From contig NZ_JBDWXV010000025.1 of assembly GCF_039982735.1 (NCBI RefSeq), forward strand, positions 1 through 64,000: 64,000 nucleotides of DNA. Reading direction: 5' to 3'. Shown here in pieces: positions 1 through 6,283 of this stretch. The notes under the pieces are model-generated. The model did not search any database. It worked only from the letters and a program-made list of their open reading frames with translations, and was not told the origin of the DNA. The translations under genes and the position numbers were made by a program. This DNA is from Saccharospirillum sp039982735. Lineage in GTDB: Bacteria > Pseudomonadota > Gammaproteobacteria > Pseudomonadales > Natronospirillaceae. How positions within the stretch are numbered: the stretch's first letter is position 1; every line of letters starts with the position of its first letter.

Positions 1-87
1 GTCAGGTTGGTAGCTCATTTTGACAGCCCGGACTTTGAACTCAGTTGAATACTGCCACGTTTTACGTGGATTAGTGTACTTTGCCAT
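1..87 (-). CDS. IS3-family transposase OrfA, N-terminal part (cut by window edge)
   Basis: The minus strand has an ATG at 85-87 followed by 29 open codons that run off the window. The peptide begins MAKYTNPRKTWQYS and continues with TEFKVRAVKMS, which I recognise as the start of the helix-turn-helix OrfA protein of IS3-family elements. OrfA binds the element ends and is normally joined to OrfB by programmed frameshifting to give the active transposase. The ribosome binding site (AGAGGTGG, 2 bases before the ATG) lies inside a perfect hairpin at 92-118. The remainder of the gene is outside the window, so intactness cannot be judged. Confidence 0.75.
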   Translation of the reverse strand, partial: MAKYTNPRKTWQYSTEFKVRAVKMSYQPD

Positions 88-91
88 AACC

Positions 92-118
92 ACCTCTAGA
101 TGTGTTATCTAGAGGTGT
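92..118. promoter_or_regulatory. Perfect hairpin covering the OrfA ribosome binding site
   Basis: CACCTCTAGAT (92-102) and ATCTAGAGGTG (108-118) are perfect 11-base arms around a 5-base loop. On the transposase strand the hairpin contains the Shine-Dalgarno sequence AGAGGTGG. Many insertion sequences use such structures to silence transposase translation from transcripts that enter from outside; that role here is inferred. Confidence 0.55.
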
Positions 119-150
119 CCACTAAAGTGGGTGAAGTTCACAGTCCGACA

Positions 151-168
151 ACATGCGCTTGTTATGCA
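151..168 (-). repeat. Truncated attC recombination site of cassette 4
   Basis: On the minus strand the cassette ORF stop runs into TGCATAACAAGCGC. TGCATAAC is the exact complement of GTTATGCA that begins this cassette at 721-728, as expected for the R'' box of its own attC. The rest of the site is replaced by the IS3-type end. Confidence 0.6.
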
Positions 169-710
169 TTTAATAAGAACTCTTCGTTGAAATCTAAAAA
201 CCTTTCTTGTGAGCCCACTTTGAATCCGAATTTGACTTCAGCACCCCAGATGAGAACGAATACTTTATAAGCCTCCCTAATCAATTCTTGAAACTCTGTT
301 TCGAAGTTAGGTAGATCGAAAGGATCTGGGTATCCATCTTCTGTTAAATGTGCGATATATCGATTCCTATGCTTTGTCTTGATTGAATTTATAGATTTCC
401 GAAAGTCTTTTAAGCCTTCATTCAATAATTTCTTGTCACTGTCAGACACAGAAAGTTTGTTAATATCTTTTTTTGCTGCATGGAAAGACACCTTAGACTT
501 GTCTTCGTCAAGCTTACAGAAGTGCATAATGACCTCACTTGAAATAGCACGAATCGCTGTGATCTCTTCCAGAAGATAGAACCTTGAGCCTTCTGGAAAC
601 CGATCACCGAGATTATCAAGCTTTTCACGATAGCTGTATAAGCTTAAACAAAGCTGGTACATTTCCCCCTTCAGTGGGATATAGTCCCTTTTTAAACTCT
701 CAGTTAACAT
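162..710 (-). CDS. Integron cassette protein, possible HEPN/AbiU2-like
   Basis: A 182-residue, mostly alpha-helical, charged cytoplasmic protein with no signal peptide. I do not recognise it firmly. Around residues 114-121 it has KHRNRYIAHL, which fits the R-x(4-6)-H motif of HEPN-type RNases and resembles AbiU2-like proteins; this is a weak motif-level match. The gene fills one cassette: the boundary GTTATGCA lies just upstream of the start and the stop codon overlaps the R'' box of its attC, both usual for integron cassettes. The base composition is clearly AT-richer than the chromosomal genes further right, consistent with transfer. If the HEPN reading holds, a toxin or phage-defence role is plausible. 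Confidence 0.6.
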   Translation of the reverse strand: MLTESLKRDYIPLKGEMYQLCLSLYSYREKLDNLGDRFPEGSRFYLLEEITAIRAISSEVIMHFCKLDEDKSKVSFHAAKKDINKLSVSDSDKKLLNEGLKDFRKSINSIKTKHRNRYIAHLTEDGYPDPFDLPNFETEFQELIREAYKVFVLIWGAEVKFGFKVGSQERFLDFNEEFLLNA

Positions 711-721
711 CTACTCTCCAT

Positions 722-778
722 GCATAACGCCTTTAGCACGCGCTAGTTTACGAGTCGCCGTGCCTATAATTGTTAGTA
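722..778 (-). repeat. attC site of the GNAT cassette (cassette 3)
   Basis: On the minus strand the site begins TACTAAC (R'') and ends GTTATGC (R'), 57 bases in all. Between them GGCACGGCG and CGCGTGC pair with one unpaired base, the L''/L' arrangement with extrahelical base typical of attC. R'' matches the complement of GTTAGTA that starts this cassette at about 1247. The ancestral stop codon of the GNAT gene (779-781) directly abuts the site. Confidence 0.75.
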
Positions 779-1233
779 TTAGATTGATTTAACATATAGC
801 ATAGTTGGCAAGCCGTCCCAAAGGTCTTTTGTCTGAAATAATCTCTTGAAGCCAAAAGCTTCGTAAAAGGCCTTGTTTTCTTATAACCAGGGTGTGGTAC
901 TTCGTCTCCTAAAGTTTTTACATGTAGAAACTCACACTTTTTCTCTTTAGCGAGCTTTTCAGCTGCAACCATGAGTTGCTTGCCTATACCTTTGTGATGA
1001 TTCTTTTGACTAATTGCCATTGAATAAATTTCAGCAGTAGTTTCGAAGTGCCAATCAATTGATATTACACCCTCCACTCTACCATCAACTATTGCCACGA
1101 ACGTACTATCATCGCTTAGCTGGTTCGCATAGTCAGAATTAATTTCTTCACTTCCAAACCAACCATCAAGCTCATTAAAAATCTCATAACAGCGTGCTTT
1201 ATAGTTCTTTTTATAAGGTTCGATCATGCTCAT
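779..1233 (-). pseudogene. GNAT-family N-acetyltransferase, frameshifted
   Basis: The reading frame opens MSMIEPYKKNYK and contains the acetyl-CoA loop QKNHHKGIGKQLM (R/Q-x-x-G-x-G/A class) near residues 96-108, so it is a GNAT acetyltransferase. The likely start is the second ATG at 1227, which has AAGGATG upstream. After GYKKTR the open frame gives an unusual tail and runs to 748. The other frame instead reads AFYEAFGFKRLFQTKD and then WDGLPTMLYVKSI, a textbook GNAT C-terminus, and stops at 779-781 exactly at the attC. A one-base loss at about 869-873 (AGGCC where AGGGCC would restore the frame) therefore broke the gene, unless it is a sequencing error. The substrate is unknown. Confidence 0.75.
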
Positions 1234-1240
1234 CCTTAAT

Positions 1241-1259
1241 GTACTAACAGCTTATTATG
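1241..1259 (-). repeat. Vestigial attC between cassettes 2 and 3
   Basis: On the minus strand the ORF2 stop region reads TCATAATAAGCTGTTAGTAC. TCATAA is the start of the R'' box expected for cassette 2, which begins GTTATGA, and GTTAGTA is the left end of cassette 3. The usual 50-70 bases of pairing arms are missing, so only the two outer boxes seem to remain. Confidence 0.45.
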
Positions 1260-1932
1260 ACGACTGAACAGCAACTGCTACAAAATACCCAATGGCTCCA
1301 GCAGCTATAATCTTTGACCAATCATAAGCTACCGATAGAGCTGTAGCAGTGACTTTCTTTCGATTTCTTATATCCAATAGCAGCAAGTAATAGTATCGAA
1401 AAATTTCCATATCAAGCCTTTTAAGTCTTGCACCTTTGATACTGCTAAATCTTGCATAGAAGAAGAATTGAGAGATTATTTTCTCCAGTTTCTTCTTTGA
1501 TACATCGTTTGGATCAACCATGGACTTTACGATAATACAATCCTCCTCCCATGAGTGCCTATCTGATCTATATGGAAAGATCATGAAAAACACGCTACCG
1601 TCGATACCAAACGAGGCAACCAGTGAGCAACCTTTCTCTCCTATATGCCTTTTGACTTTGTGAATAGAGCCATTTATCTCTCTATCCTCTTCGACTATAA
1701 CACCGGTTTTATTTACTCCCGCGGTAAGCTGGACGGTCTCTTCATTCTTGTCATCATCATTTATGCGACTAGAAAGTCGAAACGGGTGTTGTACTGAGGA
1801 TGCCTCGTTTACTGCTTCGCTGAATACATCCTGAATTAACTGCTTCGTGGAGGATGACCATGTTGTTCTCCTGGCCTCCAGCTCAGCTATACGCAGATCA
1901 AGTAAATTCTTTTCTCTTTCGATAAATTTCAA
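1255..1932 (-). CDS. Integron cassette protein of unknown function with C-terminal membrane segment
   Basis: A 225-residue ORF that I do not recognise. The N-terminal 25 residues (MKFIEREKNLLDLRIAELEA) look like a short coiled coil. The middle is mixed and contains an alternating hydrophobic stretch around SLVASFGIDGSVFFMIFPY. The last 20 residues (IIAAGAIGYFVAVAVQ) form one hydrophobic helix, so it is probably a tail-anchored inner-membrane protein. The start given is TTG with a poor ribosome site, so translation may depend on an upstream cassette promoter. The stop codon overlaps a degenerate R'' box, marking it as cassette 2. It is AT-rich like its neighbours. Confidence 0.55.
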   Translation of the reverse strand: MKFIEREKNLLDLRIAELEARRTTWSSSTKQLIQDVFSEAVNEASSVQHPFRLSSRINDDDKNEETVQLTAGVNKTGVIVEEDREINGSIHKVKRHIGEKGCSLVASFGIDGSVFFMIFPYRSDRHSWEEDCIIVKSMVDPNDVSKKKLEKIISQFFFYARFSSIKGARLKRLDMEIFRYYYLLLLDIRNRKKVTATALSVAYDWSKIIAAGAIGYFVAVAVQSS

Positions 1933-1953
1933 GGTCTTGTTTTCTCTTCTAAG

Positions 1954-2027
1954 TCATAACGCCTGGGCTCAACCGCCGGTTTGGAGTGGCAGCGGAAAAC
2001 CGGTCGGTTGCAGCCCCTGGTTAGGGC
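1954..2027 (-). repeat. attC site of cassette 1
   Basis: A 74-base site. On the minus strand it starts GCCCTAAC (R'') and ends GCGTTATGA (R'). The arms CAACCGACCGGTTT and AAACCGGCGGTTG pair almost fully, and GGGCT pairs with AGCCC nearer the ends, giving a long imperfect hairpin. R'' is the exact complement of GTTAGGGC at 2371-2378, the left end of cassette 1, which is the expected relationship within one cassette. Confidence 0.85.
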
Positions 2028-2365
2028 TTTGCATGCAATTTCTCATAAATCATAAGTGTCTCTTCTTCGGACTCACATGAGTCGAAGCGCTCGAATAGGC
2101 TAAAAACATAAAGCCTCTCGTTCATGCTCATTCCGCCAATGCCATGAATGGCATCATCTCTGAACGAGGACCAAAGGTGGTATGCCTTCGAATGATCTTT
2201 CTCTTCCGGAATCCATACATTGCCAAGAAATCTATCGACCATTGTTTTGAGTGCCTCGGCATTGCGGTCATCCTCTTTCCATTCTTCCATGTACCTTGCG
2301 AGATCTTGAATAAGCTGCTCATCGGAAACCGCTCTGATTTCATTCGCAAGTTCATCGATTGTCAT
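2021..2365 (-). CDS. Small acidic cassette protein of unknown function
   Basis: A 114-residue acidic, helical, soluble protein (begins MTIDELANEIRAVSDEQL) with no signal or membrane segment. I do not recognise the family. It is the only gene of cassette 1: the cassette starts GTTAGGGC at 2371-2378, only 5 bases before the ATG, and the TAA stop lies inside the R'' box of its attC. The very short 5' leader is usual for cassettes, whose genes are commonly read from a promoter at the integron attI end; that promoter is not visible here because an insertion sequence lies just upstream. Confidence 0.6.
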   Translation of the reverse strand: MTIDELANEIRAVSDEQLIQDLARYMEEWKEDDRNAEALKTMVDRFLGNVWIPEEKDHSKAYHLWSSFRDDAIHGIGGMSMNERLYVFSLFERFDSCESEEETLMIYEKLHAKP

Positions 2366-2380
2366 TTTGAGCCCTAACAG

Positions 2381-3683
2381 TTTATCTATGGACTCTCCCC
2401 GCTTTGCACGAAAATCAGAGTAACGTCTTGTGACTGCATTTATCTATTCGGTTTCACTCATTGAGTGACCAAGATGGTAGTTGCCTACGCGATCCTCATT
2501 ATTCAATCGCTATCGAGTATCAAAGCTGTTATCAGGCTTTCGCGCAGTCAGTCAGGCTGACATTCATCTAATTTTCAGCAAATCATTGAGCTTCCTCTTC
2601 GTTCCTTGTAACTGCTACACCACTTTACCGGCCATAACAGCCCAAGCCATACGTGCTTGCTTCGCCGCCATCGCAATGGCGACTACATTCGTGGGTCGGC
2701 GCTCCACTAACTGGTCTACCCATTCCTTGTTTTTGCCCCGCCCTCGGTTGGCCATTAATAGTACCGTTCTAGCACTCTGTACCAGGAGTTTGCGAAGATA
2801 ACCATCTCCTGTTTTGGTAATACCACCCAACTTGGCCTTACCTCCACTAGATCGCTGCCTTGGCACAAGGCCTAACCAGGCGGCAAACTGTCGACCGTTC
2901 TTAAATGGCTTGGCACTGCCAGCCGTCGCTACAATGGCAGATGCTGTCAGTGGCCCTATACCTTCCAGTGCTAACAAGGCCTTGGCTTGTTCGTTGCTCT
3001 CAGCCCACAGTGTGATCCTTTTCGTGAGAACTGATTCCCGTTCTTCAACTTGGGCAAGCGCTACCAGTTGGTTATGCAACATCTCTACAGCAAGGCTTGG
3101 CAGTCTTTCTTCATCCAAAATAGTCTGCATGTTTCTGTGAACCGCTTTTGCTCCTTTTGGTAGCGAGACACCGAACTCTAATAAGAAGCCGTGCATCTGA
3201 TTAATTAGTGCTCTATGTTGCGAGACACATTGTTCTCTTAAGCGGTGCATCATTAATATAGACTGTTGCTGTTCAGACTTTATGGCTACAAATCTCATAT
3301 GCGGCCTGGTCACAGCCTCACAAATTGCTTCTGCATCGTTTGCGTCATTCTTGCCCTTGCGTCGGTACGGCACAATAAATCTAGCATTCATCAAGCGAAC
3401 ATCATGACTTAGCTTCATCAGCTCTCTCGCCCAATATTGACTGCCTCCACATGATTCGATGCCTATTAGGCATGCAGGCAAGTTACTGAAGAACGTCAAT
3501 ACTTTAGATCGGGTCAGGTTCTTACGACAAATAACTTGATGGTCACTGTTTTCAATGTGAATCGATATTACCTGCTTGGCAATATCGATACCGCAATATG
3601 ATGCTAGACCTTTCATACCCACCTCCCGTTTGCCCTGGCGTCAATTGGTGACGTGGACAGTATAGGAGAGAGTCCATACCATT
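2381..3683 (-). mobile_element. IS110-family (IS1111-like) insertion sequence
   Basis: The element carries one IS110-type transposase and has subterminal inverted repeats: TATGGACTCTC at 2387-2397 and its complement GAGAGTCCATA at 3668-3678, extendable to 14 positions with one mismatch. Subterminal rather than terminal repeats and no target duplication are features of the IS1111 group. The left end lies 2-6 bases from the cassette boundary GTTAGGGC (2371-2378). The outer limits given are estimates. Confidence 0.75.
2615..3622 (-). CDS. IS110-family transposase (IS1111 group)
   Basis: A complete 335-residue DEDD transposase. The RuvC-like N-terminal half shows YCGIDIAK (first Asp), LIGIESCGG (Glu) and KNDANDAEAI (the Asp pair). 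The C-terminal half has the Transposase_20 region with the signature GPLTASAIVATAGSAKPF and then RSSGGKAKLGGITKTGDGYL, which holds the conserved serine. The length is normal for IS1111-group proteins (about 325-345). No frameshift or stop is seen, so the enzyme may be active. The family moves by a site-specific mechanism without a classical DDE active site. Confidence 0.9.
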   Translation of the reverse strand: MGMKGLASYCGIDIAKQVISIHIENSDHQVICRKNLTRSKVLTFFSNLPACLIGIESCGGSQYWARELMKLSHDVRLMNARFIVPYRRKGKNDANDAEAICEAVTRPHMRFVAIKSEQQQSILMMHRLREQCVSQHRALINQMHGFLLEFGVSLPKGAKAVHRNMQTILDEERLPSLAVEMLHNQLVALAQVEERESVLTKRITLWAESNEQAKALLALEGIGPLTASAIVATAGSAKPFKNGRQFAAWLGLVPRQRSSGGKAKLGGITKTGDGYLRKLLVQSARTVLLMANRGRGKNKEWVDQLVERRPTNVVAIAMAAKQARMAWAVMAGKVV

Positions 3684-4225
3684 ATTCATATCAAAAAGTG
3701 TACATGATCCAGGGTCAATACAAGCACTGTCTTTCAAATCAACCGACTAAAACCCCTGCTATGTAACCTTGAATCCAAATCCCAGCTGTTCCGACCACGA
3801 GAATATCACCCGTAAAAACCAACAAATCTGTTAACTATCCAGAATAGTTCAACACTTTTGTCACATATCCACGGTGATACCCTGGATAGGTTGCACTTTT
3901 GCCACCTGATAGTGCTTTTCCACATTTCTCCTGTGGGTCAGCCAGCAAGCACAAGTGCACAACCAACCAAACCAATCAGAAGGGGTAGTGTGACTGGCAT
4001 TCAAAGCAAACCACTGGATAAGAATCGAATGGACTCGCTACCGCCCGGCCGGTTACAGGGCACACCAAGGCAAAAATAAGTTGTCTAAACACCATGGCAC
4101 TCTGTGATTCAGTTGGCAAGAATTTTTCTTTCAGGGGTATCGGATGTGTCCGCCCTGGGTTTGGAATGGGGTTCGGAGCTCAGGCGCCGGGTTTCAGCGC
4201 TGTAATCGATTCAAGTTCGAGGAAG
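3684..4225. other. Intergenic region without a recognised gene
   Basis: About 540 bases between the IS110-type element and the FAH gene. I see no integrase gene, no attI-like sequence and no convincing long ORF on either strand. It probably carries the transition from the AT-rich cassette region to the host chromosome. Confidence 0.4.
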
Positions 4226-4273
4226 AGAACCCTCTCCCCAGCCCTCTCCCATGGGATGGGAGAGGGAGCGGTT
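4226..4273. repeat. Purine/pyrimidine-rich hairpin repeat (CCCTCTCCC type)
   Basis: CCCTCTCCCATGGG and GGGAGAGGG form a hairpin preceded by CCCTCTCCCCAG. The same motif type recurs at 10425-10565. It is a widespread kind of small intergenic repeat in proteobacteria and is distinct from the R1-R22 family. Confidence 0.5.
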
Positions 4274-4323
4274 AGTTGTCAGAGCATTGCGGTTGCTTTC
4301 GGAGTGTAGGGGCTACGATGCCC

Positions 4324-4983
4324 TCACTCCACCAAACTACTCTGCCCCCACTCAGTCCCCTCAATCGCAAACTCAAGCCGATCACCAGCTTTCAACTTAC
4401 CCACACCAGCCGGCGTACCGGTCAGCACCACATCACCGGGCTCCAACCGGAAGTCTTTCACAATCTCAGCCAGCAAATCCGGAATACTAAACAGCATGTT
4501 CTCAACACGGCCATGCTGCTGCGGTTTGCCATTCAGCTCCAAAGTGTAGCCCCAGTCACTCAGGTCTTCCGGCATCTGGTTCACCGGCAGCCAGTTACCC
4601 AACGGCAAGGCACCATCGAACGCTTTAGCCCGCTCCCAGGGGTGGCCTTTTTTCTTCAGCTCGTCTTGCTGGGTGCGGTCGGTCAAGTCCAGCGCCAGGG
4701 TGACGGCGGTTACGGCGGCCATGGGGTTTTCGGAGTGCTCGGCGGAGAGTTGCGCGCCAATCAGCAGGGCCAGTTCGGTTTCGAAATGCAGCTCGGGGCG
4801 TGGCAGGCTGATGTGCTCGCCCAGGGTCACGCAGGCGCTGGCGGGCTTGATGAACAAGAGGGGGGATTCAGGCACGGCATTGCCGAGTTCTTTGGCGTGT
4901 TCGGCGTAGTTGCGGCCCACGCATACGGCTTTGCCCATGGGCAATTGGATCGATTCGCCGGATACCCACTGGTGTTGATACAT
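4324..4983 (-). CDS. Fumarylacetoacetate hydrolase family protein (YcgM/FAHD1-like)
   Basis: A 219-residue cytoplasmic protein covering the full FAH fold. Key features are the GKAVCVGRNYAEHAKELG start, the metal-binding segment LHFETELALLIG (E-x-E), ALDLTDRTQQDELKKKG, and the C-terminal VVLTGTPAGVGKLKAGD. Length and order match E. coli YcgM and mitochondrial FAHD1, which hydrolyse acylpyruvates or decarboxylate oxaloacetate. The family includes many aromatic-catabolism enzymes, so the exact substrate is open. It is transcribed in the same direction as malG but a 63-base gap and a different theme suggest an independent gene. It begins a region of much higher GC than the cassettes on its left. 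Confidence 0.85.
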   Translation of the reverse strand: MYQHQWVSGESIQLPMGKAVCVGRNYAEHAKELGNAVPESPLLFIKPASACVTLGEHISLPRPELHFETELALLIGAQLSAEHSENPMAAVTAVTLALDLTDRTQQDELKKKGHPWERAKAFDGALPLGNWLPVNQMPEDLSDWGYTLELNGKPQQHGRVENMLFSIPDLLAEIVKDFRLEPGDVVLTGTPAGVGKLKAGDRLEFAIEGTEWGQSSLVE

Positions 4984-5046
4984 AGAGACTGCTCCCGGTT
5001 GTCGGTTTTAGGTTGTCTCTACTTTAGCGGGAAATCCGGCGGGTTA

Positions 5047-6273
5047 CTAACCCTTCACCCCGCCGGAGGTCAGCCCGCCCACCAGGAAGCGCTGGGCAAT
5101 CAGGAACACGATGGTGATCGGTACGCCGGAGAGCACAGCTGCGGCGGCAAAGTCGCCCCAGAGCTGGCTTTGGTCCTGAATGTATTGCTGGGCGCCGACG
5201 GCCAGGGTCATTTTATCGAGGTCGCTGATGATCACTGAGGCGAGCGGGAATTCGTTCACGAAGCCGATGAACGCCAGAATGAACACCACCGCCAGTATCG
5301 GCACGCTCAAGGGCAGCAGTATCTTGTAGAAGGTCTGGAACGGCGTGGCGCCGTCGATGGCGGCCGACTCCTCCATGGCCGGGTCGATGGTGTCGAAATA
5401 GCCAATCACCATGAAGATGTTCAGCGCCAGGCCACCCATATAGCCGATGATCAGCGCGGAATGGGTGTTCAGTGCCAGGAAGTCGACAAAGCCGCCCAGT
5501 TTGTCGAACAGCAGGTACAACGCAACCAGGAACAGGGTGTTGGGGAACATCTGAATCACCAGCAGGGATTTGAGCATGGGCCCCTTGCCCTTGAACGGCA
5601 GCCGGCCGAAGGCGTAGGCGCTGGTGGTCGAAAGCAGCAATATCAGCATGGCGCTGATGCCCGCTACCTTAATGGTGTTCATCAGCCAGCTCAGCACTGG
5701 GAAGGTCGGTTTGGAGACGTAGGCGTTGCCGTATTGCACGGTGGTTCGCTCGGCGCCTGCCGGAGTGTCGGGGATGATGAGCTGGCCGCTGGCCTGGCCG
5801 TCGGCGGCGATGAACACCACGTCGTCGCTGTAGCGGTCGGCCCGGTCGGCGGTATCCAGCACCAGGTGGACCGGCTCGGTGCTCGATACCACGCGCCCTA
5901 CCCGGTCGAGAAAGCCGATGCTCAGGTAGGAGCGCAGCGGGAAGTACTCGGCTTCTACCCTGGGGTTGGCGGTGAGTGTCCAACGACCATCGGCGCTGAA
6001 GGTTACGTCGCCGAGGGCGTTGTTGAAGGTCACGGCGTCAACGCCATCGAGGTCTTTCTTCTGCGGGTTCATGCCTACGTAGGGTTGTTCGAACGCCAGG
6101 TACCAGTGCTCCAGCGTCGGGTTGCTGGGGATGATGGTATCGACCAGGGTATGGCCGGTGCGGAACGAGACCGAGACCAGGTACGCCAGGGGGTAAATCA
6201 CGAAGGCGAGAAAGACGATCAGCACCAGGTGAGCGCCGATGACGCGTGCCTTGTGTTCGCGGGTTTTAATCAT
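5047..6273 (-). CDS. malG: Maltose/maltodextrin ABC transporter permease MalG, with enlarged periplasmic loop
   Basis: Inner-membrane permease of the maltose importer. The C-terminal half carries the ATPase-docking EAA loop EESAAIDGATPFQTFYKILL and the MalG-type ending FLVGGLTSGGVKG. It has 408 residues against about 296 in E. coli: roughly 155 residues lie between the first membrane helix (about 14-36) and the second (about 205-225), forming a periplasmic domain that E. coli MalG largely lacks. The ATG has GAGGAG upstream and starts 10 bases after the malF stop, so the two are translated from one mRNA. It works with MalF, MalE and a MalK ATPase, but no malK is found in the window. Confidence 0.92.
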   Translation of the reverse strand: MIKTREHKARVIGAHLVLIVFLAFVIYPLAYLVSVSFRTGHTLVDTIIPSNPTLEHWYLAFEQPYVGMNPQKKDLDGVDAVTFNNALGDVTFSADGRWTLTANPRVEAEYFPLRSYLSIGFLDRVGRVVSSTEPVHLVLDTADRADRYSDDVVFIAADGQASGQLIIPDTPAGAERTTVQYGNAYVSKPTFPVLSWLMNTIKVAGISAMLILLLSTTSAYAFGRLPFKGKGPMLKSLLVIQMFPNTLFLVALYLLFDKLGGFVDFLALNTHSALIIGYMGGLALNIFMVIGYFDTIDPAMEESAAIDGATPFQTFYKILLPLSVPILAVVFILAFIGFVNEFPLASVIISDLDKMTLAVGAQQYIQDQSQLWGDFAAAAVLSGVPITIVFLIAQRFLVGGLTSGGVKG

Positions 6274-6283
6274 GCGGCTCTCC

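Larger units (their letters stand above)
1..150 (-). mobile_element. IS3-family insertion sequence, left end, inserted in an integron attC site
   Basis: The element end appears to lie near 150: on the minus strand it reads TGTCGGACTGTGAACTTCAC, and the OrfA start follows about 63 bases in. Immediately outside the end is TGCATAACAAGCGC, the expected first half of the attC of the neighbouring cassette, so the element interrupts that attC. The exact terminus and any target duplication cannot be set because the other end is outside the window. Confidence 0.6.

Noticed and set aside
2814..3140. Plus-strand ORF opposite the transposase
   Set aside because: A shadow of the IS110 transposase codons with no start signal or homologous features.
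2366..4323. Integron integrase gene or attI site
   Set aside because: Looked for on both strands next to the first cassette; only the IS110-type element and non-coding DNA are present.
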